64,000 nt of DNA from Rhodopirellula sp. (GTDB taxonomy: Bacteria; Planctomycetota; Planctomycetia; Pirellulales; Thermoguttaceae). The translations under genes were made by a program, and so were the position numbers. Below, one piece after another: positions 43,552 to 53,442 of this stretch (the first letter of the stretch is position 1; each line of letters starts with the position of its first letter). The DNA is taken from contig JAAYEH010000681.1 in the NCBI GenBank assembly GCA_012728855.1, positions 1 through 64,000 on the forward strand, in the 5' to 3' direction. Under the pieces are notes generated by a model. That model saw only the letters and a program-made list of their open reading frames with translations. It ran no database searches and was not told the DNA's origin.

Positions 43552-44877
43552 TCAAATCTCCCAACCTTTGCGGTAATCCCGTTGGAGGTATTGGTTGCCC
43601 TCGGGGCAATTGGTGATTCGCCGGGCTTTCTCGTCCCACTCGATCGACTTCTCGAGCTTCATGGCGATGTTGCCCAACAGGTAAGCTGCCGTCAGCGGCC
43701 CGCCGTAGCTGAAAGGGCAGCTTGGGCGGTCGGGGTCGCTCTGACGGATCCCGTCGAGCCAGTCCTGGTACATGTCGCCGTAGCGGCGGAGCGACTTGGG
43801 AAGGTCGGCGAAGTCGCCGGTCCCTTTCGCCCCCGTGCCGATGGAGGCTTTCGTGCCGACGATCACATGGCCGCTGTCGGGCACGTTGTCCATGCCAGCC
43901 TTTTCCGAGGAAGGCCGGTTGCCCCCGTCGTACCAGAAGATCTTCACGTCGGGTTTTCCTTGGACGGCGAACGTGAAGCAGAGCGTGGTGGCAGCAGGAA
44001 ACATGTCGGTGACGGGGCCGGACATCTGGAGAATTTCGACCTTCTTCGGAGCGGTCAGTTCCAGTCCCCAATAGGCCGGCGACCACATGTGCGGGGCGAT
44101 GTCGCCCAGCGCGCCGGTGCCGAAGTCCCACCAGCCGCGCCAGACGAAGGGATGGTAGACTTCCTTGCGCCATTTCGTTTGGTACACCGGATGGCCTGCG
44201 GGCCACTTGTCTTTGAACGGCCGCATGGGTGCGGAGCCGATGAAGCACTCGTAGTCGAGGCTTTCGGGGATCGGATCCTCGCCCTCCGGGCGATCATACC
44301 CCTGGGCCCAGATGGGCCGATTCGTCCAGAAATGGGCTTCAGTCACGTCGCCCAGCCCGCCGCTGCGGATGATCTCGACCTGGCGAACCGTGTCCTCGCT
44401 CCCGCGCGATGGCGTGCCCATGTGGGTCGACAGCTTCTTCTCGGCGGCGATTTCCGCCATCCGCAGCGCTTCCATCACGTCGCGGGTGAGCGGTTTCTCG
44501 CAGTAGCAATGCAGGCCCATTCGCATCGCCGGAATACAGGCCGGGGCATGGTGATGATCGGGAGCGCTGCAAACCACCGCATCGAGATCGCCGGCCGCGT
44601 CGAGCAGCTTGCGGTAGTCGGTATACTTCCGTGCCGCGGGGAATTTGCGCGCGGCGCCGTCCAGTGGGCCACGGTCGACATCGCAGAGGGCGACGATGTT
44701 TTCGCCGCTGACGCCCTTGAGATTTGCCCCGCCACGGCCCCCGACCCCAATGACGCCGATGTTGATTTTTTCATTGGCCGCGTAGGCCCTCGCCGATCGG
44801 GCCGGCAAAATGGTCAGACCGGCGGCCGACACGGCAGTGGATTTCAGGAAGGTTCGTCGCGAGACTCGGCGCGTCAT
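43552..44877 (-). CDS. Gfo/Idh/MocA family oxidoreductase with Tat signal
   Basis: 441 residues. Tat leader SRRTFLKSTAVSAAG, Rossmann motif INIGVIGVGGRGGANL, the CEKPLTRDV hallmark and CSAPDHHHAPACIPAM region. It is exported and NAD(P)-linked; the substrate is probably a sugar or sugar acid. AAGGAG seven bases before the ATG at 44877 fixes the start. It is the second gene after the acetylxylan esterase on the same strand, with a 111-bp spacer holding a hairpin. Confidence 0.9.
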   Translation of the reverse strand: MTRRVSRRTFLKSTAVSAAGLTILPARSARAYAANEKINIGVIGVGGRGGANLKGVSGENIVALCDVDRGPLDGAARKFPAARKYTDYRKLLDAAGDLDAVVCSAPDHHHAPACIPAMRMGLHCYCEKPLTRDVMEALRMAEIAAEKKLSTHMGTPSRGSEDTVRQVEIIRSGGLGDVTEAHFWTNRPIWAQGYDRPEGEDPIPESLDYECFIGSAPMRPFKDKWPAGHPVYQTKWRKEVYHPFVWRGWWDFGTGALGDIAPHMWSPAYWGLELTAPKKVEILQMSGPVTDMFPAATTLCFTFAVQGKPDVKIFWYDGGNRPSSEKAGMDNVPDSGHVIVGTKASIGTGAKGTGDFADLPKSLRRYGDMYQDWLDGIRQSDPDRPSCPFSYGGPLTAAYLLGNIAMKLEKSIEWDEKARRITNCPEGNQYLQRDYRKGWEI

Positions 44878-44925
44878 GACTGCACTCCTTAAGCTAATGG
44901 AGGTGATGCCAAGCGTGGGATGGGG

Positions 44926-44982
44926 GCTCACGCAAAGGCGCAAAAGCGGGATTTCTCATGCCGTCTGCGCCTTTGAGTGAGC
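44926..44982. repeat. Hairpin of CACGCAAAGGCGCA type
   Basis: GCTCACGCAAAGGCGCA at 44926-44942 pairs with TGCGCCTTTGAGTGAGC at 44966-44982 (one mismatch). A related motif, TCTCACGCAAAGTCGCAAAG, lies at 53304. It sits between the esterase and oxidoreductase genes and may attenuate or stabilise the transcript. Confidence 0.65.
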
Positions 44983-44988
44983 AATGTT

Positions 44989-46299
44989 TTACTGCGCTAC
45001 GTTTGCCTTGACGTGCGCCCGAATCCAGTCCAAAAACGCCTCTTGGATGTGCGCCGGTGCTGCGTGGCCCATCTGCGGTTCGTTGATGACCCGCTTCTTG
45101 CCCTGAAGCTGATTGTAGGCGGCATAGCAGGTCGTCGCCGGGCAGGTAACGTCGATAAACCCGACGCTGACGATCGCGTCGGCCTTGCAGCGGCTGGCCA
45201 GATTCACCGCGTCGACATAGCGCGACGCCTCCAACGCGGCCGGTTCCGGTTTTCCGTCCGCACCGTTGGGCACGAGCTTGGGCCAGCCGTTGATGCGGCC
45301 AACCGCCTGCCCCGTGTGATCGCAGATCGCCGGCACGCCTGCCGCGATCACCGTCACGCGAGAATCGAGGCCGCCGGCGGCAAGGGCCTGGCCGCCTCCC
45401 TGGCTGTGCCCGATGACGGCCACGACTTTGCCGTTCCACTCGGGCTGAGTGGTGAGAAAGTCGATCGCCCGCACCAGACGCAGGAACATACCCAGGAAAT
45501 AAACGGTCTGGCGGCTCTCTCGCCCGCGGAAACGGTAGTCTTTCAATTCGCCGGCGGAAAGCTCCTCGTAATACTTCGGCGGTTTGCCGTTGGGGATGCC
45601 GTGGGCATTGATATCCATCGAGAGCATGCCCTGCTTCGCGCCGTTGACGGCCGCGTAAAGAGTGGCACTGCGGACACCGGCCCCATGAACCCAAAGGATC
45701 ACCGGCAGGCTCTTCGGCTGAGCGCCCTTCGGTCTCGCGAAATAACCGGAGACCGGCGCACCGCCGAGGCAGGGAACCTGCACGTCGAAGCACTCGATGC
45801 CAGCTTCGGGAGAGTCGACCGGGGTAAGTTTCGGATCGATCGGCATCTGGGCGAGCTTCGCCTTCTGGTCGGCCCAGAAGGCGTCGAAATCGTCGGGGAC
45901 GGGCAGGCTCGGCACGATCTTCGTGGGCGAGATGGCCGCTCCCGCCAATGCTGTGAGCGGTTTTCCGCCTTCCGGCTGCCATGTCACCTGGCAACGGAGA
46001 AAGCCGGGCTTGTCCATGCGGCCGGACACCGCCGCGGCGGTGTCGGTAAGTTCGACCGTGCCGCTGCCGAGAGGGTTCACGCCGTCCTCATTGAGCGTGT
46101 AGCGAACCTCTCCGACGGTAACCGGCTTGTCGCCTTGACGTGCCTGGATCAGGAAACGGACTTCGTCACCGATCTCGTAGAGGGCGTCGGGGCGCTCGGT
46201 GGCCACCGAGACCGCAAAGGGCGGCTCAGCGGCGAGCAAGTGCGAGGCGAGCGCGAAAAGAATGAACAACAGACAGAACGGCAACCGGAGCTTTCGCAT
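44989..46299 (-). CDS. Secreted acetylxylan esterase family protein
   Basis: 436 residues with a signal peptide (FCLLFILFALASHLLAAE). An N-terminal beta domain (~25-130) precedes an AXE1-type alpha/beta hydrolase: LPVILWVHGAG, the nucleophile elbow VIGHSQGGGQALAA, and the C-terminal acid and base in SVGFIDVTCPATT and PQMGHAA. The family removes acetyl groups from xylan or from cephalosporin-like esters. The neighbouring Gfo/Idh gene and the nearby xylose isomerase gene are compatible with hemicellulose use. Start at 46299 by signal peptide. Confidence 0.88.
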   Translation of the reverse strand: MRKLRLPFCLLFILFALASHLLAAEPPFAVSVATERPDALYEIGDEVRFLIQARQGDKPVTVGEVRYTLNEDGVNPLGSGTVELTDTAAAVSGRMDKPGFLRCQVTWQPEGGKPLTALAGAAISPTKIVPSLPVPDDFDAFWADQKAKLAQMPIDPKLTPVDSPEAGIECFDVQVPCLGGAPVSGYFARPKGAQPKSLPVILWVHGAGVRSATLYAAVNGAKQGMLSMDINAHGIPNGKPPKYYEELSAGELKDYRFRGRESRQTVYFLGMFLRLVRAIDFLTTQPEWNGKVVAVIGHSQGGGQALAAGGLDSRVTVIAAGVPAICDHTGQAVGRINGWPKLVPNGADGKPEPAALEASRYVDAVNLASRCKADAIVSVGFIDVTCPATTCYAAYNQLQGKKRVINEPQMGHAAPAHIQEAFLDWIRAHVKANVAQ

Positions 46300-46433
46300 G
46301 GGGTGGGCCTTTTCAAGGGAGGGACTTTCGAGTTGTCCCGATCAGCATAGCCAGCGGAAGTGCGAAGTGCAAACAAGCTTCGCAATCGAGCTACGCCCAC
46401 GGATGAGGAAGAGGAAAAAGAGCAAAGCCATCC

Positions 46434-46465
46434 AAAAAAAGCCCCCGGACCGAAGTCCGAGGGCT
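46434..46465 (-). terminator. Intrinsic terminator downstream of clpX
   Basis: On the reverse strand an 11-bp stem (AGCCCTCGGAC/GTCCGGGGGCT, one mismatch) with a TTCG loop is followed by seven T residues. It lies 38 bases after the clpX stop codon and is a textbook rho-independent terminator. Confidence 0.88.
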
Positions 46466-46503
46466 TTCGTCCTTTGGGGGGGCGGACATAAAGCGCCGGT
46501 TGA

Positions 46504-47790
46504 TTATGCCGTCTTGTGTTTCGGTTCCGGCATGGAGAATAGTTTCGCCTTGCCGTAAACGACGTCCTCGTCGATCTTGTAGTTCGAGCCGGCCGCCTGG
46601 TCGGGCAGCTCGAAGAGGATGTCGAGCATGATCTCTTCCATGATCGATCGCAGACCCCGCGCTCCGGTCTCTTTCTCCATCGCCCGCTCCGAGATGGCCC
46701 GCAACGCCCCGTCGCTGAACGAAACCTCGGCGTTCTCCATCCCGAACAGTTCCTGGTATTGCTTTATGAGGGCGTTCTTAGGCTCGGTGAGCACGCGGAT
46801 CAAGGCCGTCATGTCCAGCGGACCCAACGGGGAAACCACCGGCAAGCGGCCGACCAACTCGGGAATGAGGCCGAATTGCAGGATGTCGTCGCTGGTCACG
46901 TGGGCCAGCAACTGTCCCAGGTCCATGTCGACCCGCTTGCTTGCTTCCTGGCCGAAGCCGAGGGTGCGGCGGCCAAGACGCTTGGCGATGATGTCTTCGA
47001 TGCCCACGAAGGTTCCACCGCAGATGAAGAGGATGTTGCTCGTGTCCATCTGGATGTACTGCTGCTCGGGATGCTTTCGGCCGCCTTGGGGCGGCACGTT
47101 GGCCACGGTCCCTTCCAGCATCTTCAGCAGGGCCTGCTGCACGCCCTCGCCGGAAACGTCGCGGGTGATCGATACGTTGTGGCTCGTTTTGCCGATCTTG
47201 TCGATCTCGTCGATGTAGAGAACGCCGCGTTGGGCAGCGTCGAGGTCGAAGTCGGCGGCGTGCAACAGCTTCAACAGCAGGTTCTCGACGTCTTCGCCGA
47301 CGTAGCCGGCCTCGGTCAACGTCGTCGCATCGCCGATGGCGAACGGTACGTCGAGGATCTTGGCCAGCGTCTGGGCCAACAGCGTCTTGCCGGAACCGGT
47401 CGGACCGATCAAGAGAATGTTCGATTTGTCGATAACGACGTCGGAATTGGTGCCGCGGTGCGTCAGACGCTTGTAGTGGTTGTGGACCGCTACCGCGAGA
47501 ACCTTCTTGGCGTGTTCCTGGCCAATCACATACTCGTCCAGGTGCGCGACGATCTCCCGGGGGGCGGGAATCTTGGCGAAGGGCTGCCGGCCGGTGCCGC
47601 GGCGGCGGCGCTCCTGGTCGAGAATCGACTGGCAGAGGTCGATGCACTCTCCGCAGATGTAGACATCGCTGGGGCCTTCGACCAGCGGTCCGACATCGCG
47701 ATAGCTCTTGCGGCAAAAGGAACAGAACGCGTTTTTCTTAGTTGTCCCGCTTCCACGGCGTCCCGAAGTGAAATCCCGTCCTGAGGGCAT
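46504..47790 (-). CDS. clpX: ATP-dependent Clp protease ATP-binding subunit ClpX
   Basis: 428 residues. It unfolds tagged substrates and feeds them to ClpP. The N-terminal zinc-binding domain has CSFC and CGECIDLC. The AAA+ core has Walker A GPTGSGKT, Walker B YIDEIDK and the pore-loop-bearing region; the C-terminal part has [26 protein letters not shown] six bases before the ATG at 47790 sets the start. No clpP lies within the window next to it, unlike the usual clpP-clpX pair. Confidence 0.97.
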   Translation of the reverse strand: MPSGRDFTSGRRGSGTTKKNAFCSFCRKSYRDVGPLVEGPSDVYICGECIDLCQSILDQERRRRGTGRQPFAKIPAPREIVAHLDEYVIGQEHAKKVLAVAVHNHYKRLTHRGTNSDVVIDKSNILLIGPTGSGKTLLAQTLAKILDVPFAIGDATTLTEAGYVGEDVENLLLKLLHAADFDLDAAQRGVLYIDEIDKIGKTSHNVSITRDVSGEGVQQALLKMLEGTVANVPPQGGRKHPEQQYIQMDTSNILFICGGTFVGIEDIIAKRLGRRTLGFGQEASKRVDMDLGQLLAHVTSDDILQFGLIPELVGRLPVVSPLGPLDMTALIRVLTEPKNALIKQYQELFGMENAEVSFSDGALRAISERAMEKETGARGLRSIMEEIMLDILFELPDQAAGSNYKIDEDVVYGKAKLFSMPEPKHKTA

Positions 47791-48040
47791 GCCAAATCCT
47801 TTCCACGTTCCGGCGGCGAGGCGTCGTCGTTGAAGCCGTCCGCCGGGGGTGTCGTTCCAGTTGTCGCCCGATTATCGTCGGCCTTTGGGCATCCCTGTCC
47901 GCATGGTTTCGAGCGGTTCCGTGCCAAGTTTCCCTACGTTGGCGCGGCGGAGCGTGTTTTCATCGCCAAGGACGCAAAATTCGGCCGAACCGCGAAAACC
48001 AGACGAACCGGAGGGGCCGCACCGGTCTGGATTACGCGAG

Positions 48041-48304
48041 TTAACCCGTTTCGCCGTTATCCTTTAACTCATCCTTCAGACGCGCCGCCAAGTTCGTTTT
48101 AATAGTTCGGAATTCCGTGTCGCTCAGCCCACCTCGCGCGTGCAATTCCCGGAATTTTGAGAGCATCTCGCTGGCCGTGGGTTCCTGTTGTACCGACTCC
48201 CCGCGAATCTTGCCAAGCACGTAGACCGCAACCGCCACAACCGTTGCAAACACCGCTCCCCAAAACACCAGTTGGGCGACCGGATCGTTCCAAAGCTCTG
48301 CCAT
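48041..48304 (-). CDS. Small membrane protein with SHOCT-like C-terminus
   Basis: 87 residues. One membrane helix (~8-32, VFWGAVFATVVAVAVYVL) is followed by a short linker and a C-terminal SEMLSKFRELHARGGLSDTE-type segment resembling the SHOCT short C-terminal domain that mediates oligomerisation. A GTG at 48334 could add ten residues. No strong Shine-Dalgarno is seen. The role is unknown. Confidence 0.65.
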   Translation of the reverse strand: MAELWNDPVAQLVFWGAVFATVVAVAVYVLGKIRGESVQQEPTASEMLSKFRELHARGGLSDTEFRTIKTNLAARLKDELKDNGETG

Positions 48305-48488
48305 ACGCCAATGCGGCCCAATCGACACAACCACCCCGGAGTTTGCCGAGGAAACAACTCGAATGAATTATGCACATTTGAACGCTCGCGTCCAGATTTT
48401 CCCCCGAATCCGCCATCGATTGACAATCGATCGCCCGTTTTCTACCCTGATGCTGGAGTAAAATCAGTCCCCCACGGAGTTCGGCGGC

Positions 48489-49139
48489 ATGTCAAAAGAC
48501 GCGGCGATCAAACGGATTCTGGATACGGGCATCGTGGCGGTGCTGCGCGCGCCGAGCGGCGAAGCGCTGACCGACGTGGCCGAAGCGCTCTTGGCCGGCG
48601 GGGTCGAGGCGATCGAGGTCACTTTTACCGTTCCGGGGGCGCACCGGGTTATCGAACACGTCGCGGCAAAGCTGGGGGGCCGGATCCTGCTGGGCGCCGG
48701 CACGGTGCTCGATCCGGAAACGGCGAGAATTGCCTTGCTGTCGGGGGCGGAGTTCATCGTCGCTCCGACAGTCAACTTGGACGTGATTCGGATGTGCCGT
48801 CGCTACGACAAGGCCGTTATGCCGGGAGCGCTAACCCCCACCGAGGTGCTAGCCGCCTGGGAAGCCGGAGCGGATATCGTTAAGGTCTTCCCGTCCGACA
48901 TTACCGGCCCTGGCTACCTCAAAGCGCTGCGTGGCCCTCTCCCCCAGGTGAGGCTTATGCCAACCGGTGGGGTTAACCTGGAAACCGCGGCAGATTTTCT
49001 TCGCGCGGGAGCCTGTGCCCTCGGGATAGGGGGATCATTGGTGGAACCGAAGGCGGTCGCCAACCGCGACATGGTTCGCATCGAGGCGCTGGCACGCCAG
49101 TATGTGGAGATTGTCCAAGAAACGCGGCAGTGCGGCTGA
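48489..49139 (+). CDS. eda: KDPG/KHG aldolase
   Basis: 216 residues of the class I 2-keto-3-deoxy-6-phosphogluconate / 4-hydroxy-2-oxoglutarate aldolase family. [21 protein letters not shown], and the Schiff-base motif [11 protein letters not shown] (Lys132) are present, with the phosphate-binding PTGGVNLET and IGGSLV at the C-terminal end. It yields pyruvate and glyceraldehyde 3-phosphate from KDPG in Entner-Doudoroff or uronate routes. Standard length; the ATG at 48489 fits the family start. Confidence 0.94.
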   Translation: MSKDAAIKRILDTGIVAVLRAPSGEALTDVAEALLAGGVEAIEVTFTVPGAHRVIEHVAAKLGGRILLGAGTVLDPETARIALLSGAEFIVAPTVNLDVIRMCRRYDKAVMPGALTPTEVLAAWEAGADIVKVFPSDITGPGYLKALRGPLPQVRLMPTGGVNLETAADFLRAGACALGIGGSLVEPKAVANRDMVRIEALARQYVEIVQETRQCG

Positions 49140-49188
49140 ATCAGCCCGATTGTCCGCACCGAATTCGTTTTTTCCGCGGAGCCCCGAC

Positions 49189-50073
49189 ATGTCGATCCAG
49201 TTCACCTGCCCGCATTGCGGGCTGCAAACGGACGTTGCCGATGAGTACGCCGGTCAGAGCGGACCCTGCGCTCGCTGTGGAAAGACGATCACTGTGCCGC
49301 CGGTCGGCATGGGACCGCCGGTCATGGGGCCGCCGCGGCGCTCAAGCGGGCCGACGGTGCTGATTATCGTCTTGGTGGCGGCATTGGGAGTTGCCGTTGT
49401 CTGCGGCGGCATCCTGGTGGCGCTGCTTCTGCCCGCCGTACAGGCGGCCCGCGAAGCCGCGAGGCGAAGCCAGTGCTCCAACAATCTCAAACAGATCGCA
49501 TTGGCGATGCATAACTATCACGACGTTTACGGCTGCTTCCCGCCGGCCTACGTGGCCGACGAGACGGGCAAGCCGTTGCACAGTTGGCGTGTGCTCTTGC
49601 TGCCGTTTCTCGAACAGCAGGCGCTCTATGAGGCGTACAACTTCGACGAGCCATGGGACAGCCCGGCGAATCAGCAGATCGCCTCGACGGTTGTGCCGGT
49701 CTACAACTGCCCCAGCACTACCATGCCCGGTCCGCAGACCAGTTACGTTATGCTCGTCGGGCCCAATACGATTTCCGACGGCGCGTCGTGTACGAGCATT
49801 GCCGACATTACAGATGGAAGTTCCAACACCGCCATGGTCATCGAGGCCACCGGCAGTGGCATCGGCTGGGCCGAACCTCGCGATTTAGACGCAACGAAGA
49901 TCACCTTCCAGGTCAACGAACCATTGGGGGGCGAGGTTGAGAGCCCCCACCCCGGCGGCGTGCAGTGCGCGCTATGCGACGGCTCGGTTCGATTCCTCAG
50001 CGAGATGATGGAGCCCGAGCAGTTGCGCGCCCTGAGCACGATCGACGGCGGTGAGAACGTGGACCCGTTTTAG
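49189..50073 (+). CDS. DUF1559 protein with N-terminal zinc ribbon
   Basis: 294 residues. An N-terminal zinc-ribbon (CPHCGLQTD...[12 protein letters not shown]) is followed by a single membrane helix ([20 protein letters not shown]). This joins the DUF1559 hallmark [20 protein letters not shown] and [16 protein letters not shown], with the C-terminal H-x-G type motif [18 protein letters not shown]1559 proteins are pseudopilin-like and strongly expanded in planctomycetes; their function is mostly unknown. Here the classical prepilin leader has been replaced by the zinc ribbon plus helix. The start at 49189 begins [10 protein letters not shown]. Confidence 0.88.
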   Translation: MSIQFTCPHCGLQTDVADEYAGQSGPCARCGKTITVPPVGMGPPVMGPPRRSSGPTVLIIVLVAALGVAVVCGGILVALLLPAVQAAREAARRSQCSNNLKQIALAMHNYHDVYGCFPPAYVADETGKPLHSWRVLLLPFLEQQALYEAYNFDEPWDSPANQQIASTVVPVYNCPSTTMPGPQTSYVMLVGPNTISDGASCTSIADITDGSSNTAMVIEATGSGIGWAEPRDLDATKITFQVNEPLGGEVESPHPGGVQCALCDGSVRFLSEMMEPEQLRALSTIDGGENVDPF

Positions 50074-50222
50074 TCATTGGTCATTAGTCATTGGTCATTT
50101 GTGGGAAAGTCCGTCGGCACGTCGCCCGTACACCACGGGCGCCGCGAAGGGGCAAGGAGGATAAACGAAGCCCGCCACCCTCAACCGACGACCATCGGAC
50201 CAACGACAAATGACAAATGACT
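50074..50222. repeat. ATTGGTC / ATGACAA heptamer arrays
   Basis: 50074-50100 carries tandem CATTGGT/CATTAGT units (reverse-complement type of the ATGACAA unit), and 50203-50222 carries ACAAATGACAAATGA. Both belong to the heptamer family seen around 51067-51219. They frame the spacer before the SDR gene. Confidence 0.75.
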
Positions 50223-50262
50223 TTTCCCTACCTTTCCTTGAACCCTGGACTTTTTCCTCGGG

Positions 50263-51066
50263 ATGAGCTACTGGCAAGACAAAGTCGCTCTGGTTACCGG
50301 CGGTTCCAGTGGGCTGGGTCGGGTAATCGCGGAATCTTTCGCGTCGGGTGGCGCCAAGGTGGTCATCGTGGGGCTGGAGCCCGAGGCCGTTGAAAAGGCC
50401 GCGGCCGAATTGCGCCGGTCCGGCACCGATACGCTGGGCCTTCCCGGCGACATCACCCGTCAGGAAGACGTCGATCGGCTCTTCTCCGCGGCGCTCGATC
50501 GCTTCGGTCGTCTCGATGTCCTGGTCAACAACGCGGGCCGCTCTATGCGGGGCAAGGTGCTGGACACCACGCCCGAGCAGTTCCGCGACCTGATGGAACT
50601 CAACCTGATCGCGCTGGTCCGCTGCACGCGGGCGGCGGTCCCCCATCTTCTCCGACAGCGAGGCCACGTCGTCAACATCGGCTCGCTGGCCGCCAAATCG
50701 GCGGCGCGATGGGTGGGAGCCTATCCGGCCACCAAGCACGCGGTCGCCGCCTATTCCCAGCAACTCCGTCTGGAGTTGGAACCCGAGGGGCTTCACGTTC
50801 TGCTCGTCTGTCCCGGCCCGATCGCCCGCGACAATCCACGGCTGTATCCGCTGGAAGGGCTGGAAGGGATCCCCGAGAGCGCGCGGCGGGCCGGCGCGGG
50901 CGTGAAGGTGAAGGCCGCTGCGCCGGAGGAACTCGGCCGAGCGATTCTCCGTGCCTGCGAGCGCCGCCGGGCCGAACTCGTCGTGCCCGCCAAAGCGAGG
51001 CTGCTGTTCGCGCTGTCACAACTGTCACCTCGGCTGGGCGACTGGCTGGTGCGGCGGAAGACTTAG
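50263..51066 (+). CDS. Short-chain dehydrogenase/reductase
   Basis: 267 residues. The NAD(P)-binding TGGSSGLG motif is near the N-terminus, NNAG is at ~90, and the catalytic Ser and YPATKHA (YxxxK) pair are present with GSLAAKSAA before it. The C-terminal basic segment (KARLLFALSQLSPRLGDWLV) is amphipathic and may touch membranes. It is a generic SDR; the substrate cannot be predicted. The ATG at 50263 matches the family start. Confidence 0.9.
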   Translation: MSYWQDKVALVTGGSSGLGRVIAESFASGGAKVVIVGLEPEAVEKAAAELRRSGTDTLGLPGDITRQEDVDRLFSAALDRFGRLDVLVNNAGRSMRGKVLDTTPEQFRDLMELNLIALVRCTRAAVPHLLRQRGHVVNIGSLAAKSAARWVGAYPATKHAVAAYSQQLRLELEPEGLHVLLVCPGPIARDNPRLYPLEGLEGIPESARRAGAGVKVKAAAPEELGRAILRACERRRAELVVPAKARLLFALSQLSPRLGDWLVRRKT

Positions 51067-51219
51067 TTGGTCATTGGTCATTCGTCAGTTGTCATTTGAT
51101 TGCAGGTGACGGGCCGCCATCTAGCTTCCCCCTCTTGCTCCGCGCCTCGCCCCTGGTATATTGGCGGCATGACGTTTGGTCGTTCTGACAAAAAACAAAT
51201 GACAAATGACAAATGACAA
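51067..51219. repeat. Heptamer arrays flanking the xylA start codon
   Basis: 51067-51100 has TTGGTCATTGGTCATTCGTC-type units; 51190-51219 has four tandem ACAAATG/ATGACAA units. The xylA start ATG (51213) is part of the last unit. The two arrays are inverted with respect to each other and could pair. Confidence 0.8.
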
Positions 51220-52529
51220 ATCAATTTCCTGACATCCGGAAGATCCAGTACGAAGGCCCCGACTCGAAGAATCCACTGGCGTTCCGGCACTACAAGGCCG
51301 ACGAGCAGGTCGAAGGGAAGGCGATGAAGGACCATTTGCGGTTCAGCGTCGCCTACTGGCATACGATGCGAGGCACCGGGGCGGATCCGTTCGGTCCGGG
51401 CACGATGCTTCGGCCTTGGGAAGGACCGCAGGATACGGTGGAGAACGCCATTGGTCGCGTTCGTGTCTTTTTTGAATTCTGCGAAAAGCTGGGAGCCGGC
51501 TTCTTTTGCTTCCACGATCGCGATGTCGCGCCGGAGGCGACCGGCCTTCGCGAGACGAACCGGAACCTCGACGCCGTGGTGCGGGCGATCAAGGAAGAAA
51601 TGGATCGCACCGGCGTAAAGTTGCTTTGGGGAACGGCCAACCTGTTCAGCAATCCCCGCTACGTCCACGGCGCCGCCACCAGTTCCCATGCCGACGCCTT
51701 CGCCTACGCCGCCGCGCAGGTGAAGAAGGCGCTGGAGGTGACCAAGGAACTCGGCGGCGAGGGCTATGTCTTCTGGGGCGGCCGGGAAGGCTACCAGACG
51801 CTTTGGAATACCGACATGAAGCGGGAGTTGGACCATCTCGCCCGCTTCATGCACATGGCGGTCGACTATGCCAAGCAGATCGGCTTCACCGGCCAGTTCT
51901 ACTTCGAGCCGAAGCCGAAGGAGCCGACCAAGCACCAGTACGACTTCGACGCGGCCGCCTGCATCAACTTTCTGCGGGCCAACGGTCTGGAGAACCACAT
52001 CAAGCTCAACATCGAGACAAACCACGCCACGCTGGCCGGCCACACCTGCGAGCACGAGTTGGATTACGCCGGTTCCCAAGGCTTCCTCGGTTCGGTCGAC
52101 GCCAACGCGGGCGATCTGCTCTTGGGTTGGGATACCGACGAATTCCCGACCGACGTCTACCTTACCACGAAGATCATGCTGGCGATCCTCAAGTACGGCG
52201 GGTTTACCACCGGCGGGCTGAATTTCGACGCCAAGGTCCGCCGCGAATCGTTCGAACCGGTCGATCTGTTCTACGCCCACATCGGCGGCATGGATGCGTT
52301 CGCCAAGGGACTGAAGATCGCCGCTCAAATTCGGGCCGATGGGGAATTGGCCAAAATGGTCCAGGACCGGTATCGCACGTGGGATTCCGGCGTCGGCTCC
52401 GAGATCGAAGCCGGCAAGCACGACTTCGCATCGCTCGAGAAATACATGCTTGAGAAGGGCGAAGTCACGCCGACCGGCAGCGGACGCAAGGAACTGTTCG
52501 AGAACGTCGTGAACCGCTACGTGTTTTAG
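51213..52529 (+). CDS. xylA: Xylose isomerase
   Basis: 438 residues (class II length). It interconverts D-xylose and D-xylulose using two divalent metals. Conserved segments: [19 protein letters not shown] (active-site His and metal region), [40 protein letters not shown] and [11 protein letters not shown]. The N-terminus [20 protein letters not shown] matches other class II enzymes, supporting the ATG at 51213, even though that ATG lies in a heptamer array and lacks a Shine-Dalgarno sequence. It lies within a sugar-metabolism neighbourhood. Confidence 0.96.
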   Translation: MTNQFPDIRKIQYEGPDSKNPLAFRHYKADEQVEGKAMKDHLRFSVAYWHTMRGTGADPFGPGTMLRPWEGPQDTVENAIGRVRVFFEFCEKLGAGFFCFHDRDVAPEATGLRETNRNLDAVVRAIKEEMDRTGVKLLWGTANLFSNPRYVHGAATSSHADAFAYAAAQVKKALEVTKELGGEGYVFWGGREGYQTLWNTDMKRELDHLARFMHMAVDYAKQIGFTGQFYFEPKPKEPTKHQYDFDAAACINFLRANGLENHIKLNIETNHATLAGHTCEHELDYAGSQGFLGSVDANAGDLLLGWDTDEFPTDVYLTTKIMLAILKYGGFTTGGLNFDAKVRRESFEPVDLFYAHIGGMDAFAKGLKIAAQIRADGELAKMVQDRYRTWDSGVGSEIEAGKHDFASLEKYMLEKGEVTPTGSGRKELFENVVNRYVF

Positions 52530-52609
52530 ATATTCAAACTGCAAACGGAATTCCGCGCCTGTTAATTGTACCCCCGGAAAGAGCGGCCGCAACGATCGTC
52601 TTGAGTCGA

Positions 52610-53236
52610 TCAGTAATTAAATCGGAACCCACGGTTGCGTAGCTCCGCGGCCAATTCCGGCGTCGACGTGTACTGCACGGCGTCAAAACCGGCGGTTTTC
52701 GCGCTGGCGATATGGCCCGCGATATCGTCGGTATAAAAGATGTCCGCCGGCGCGACCCCGGCCAGTTCCGCAGCGGCGTGGAAGATCGCCGGATCGGGTT
52801 TGGCCCTTCGGATGCGGTAGCTCAAGGCATAGACGGTAAACAACTCGCCGAGGATTCGGAACCGCCGCATGCAATGCTCCCAGTGGCTATGGCAAGTGTT
52901 CGACAGAACCCCCAGCCGATAACCGGCTGCACGGAGTTGAGCAATCAAGGGCACGATGGTGGTGTTGAGCGTGAAAATGTCGCTGCCCGCCCGCTGGAGC
53001 GCTTCGTAATCCGGACGGCATCCCGTCGCGTCGCAAAAGTCCTCGTAGAATTGGCGTCCGTCGATTTCTCCGCTCTCGTAGCGGGTCTGGAGATCGGTGT
53101 CGAAGATCGCCTTGGAGACCAACTCAGGGCTGACGCCGGCCGCAACGCCCATCTGCCGGCACATCACGTCCACGTCGAAATCGACGATCACCTTGCCGAG
53201 ATCGAAGTAAAGGAATTCTGGTGGTTTGGCGGTCAT
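52610..53236 (-). CDS. HAD-superfamily phosphatase, YihX-like
   Basis: 208 residues. Nucleophile motif LYFDLGKVIVDFD (Asp12), GVLSNTCHSHWEH for motif II, KPDPAIFHAA for motif III (Lys) and FYTDDIAGHIASAKTAG for motif IV. It resembles YihX/HAD-IA sugar-phosphate phosphatases. The ATG at 53236 was chosen as closest to the HAD core; ATG 53260 is also in frame and neither has a strong Shine-Dalgarno. It is convergent with xylA. Confidence 0.85.
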   Translation of the reverse strand: MTAKPPEFLYFDLGKVIVDFDVDVMCRQMGVAAGVSPELVSKAIFDTDLQTRYESGEIDGRQFYEDFCDATGCRPDYEALQRAGSDIFTLNTTIVPLIAQLRAAGYRLGVLSNTCHSHWEHCMRRFRILGELFTVYALSYRIRRAKPDPAIFHAAAELAGVAPADIFYTDDIAGHIASAKTAGFDAVQYTSTPELAAELRNRGFRFNY

Positions 53237-53442
53237 CGATCCTGGTTCCCGGGTTTTCATGAAAGGATGTCGCGCTACAATGGCAGAGGTGTAGCTTCCA
53301 TAGTCTCACGCAAAGTCGCAAAGCCGCAAAGGGGGGTGGGAAGAAACATCAAAGGAGCCGCGGGGAAGCCCTGGTCACCGTGCGAGGGGTGACTTACAAT
53401 GAACCGCTTCTCGATGACCTCTTGGACGAAAGGTTCTTTGCG

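Noticed and set aside
44894-45994. 366-codon reverse-strand open frame overlapping the acetylxylan esterase gene
   Set aside because: Arg/Pro/Gly-rich shadow frame with no start signal; the esterase frame has signal peptide and catalytic motifs.
50074-51219. Possible CRISPR array because of short tandem repeats
   Set aside because: Units are 7 bp and contiguous without unique spacers, so these are simple-sequence arrays.
53380-53442. GTG-initiated N-terminal extension of IlvD
   Set aside because: Family members start at MRSD, and a ribosome binding site sits before 53443.
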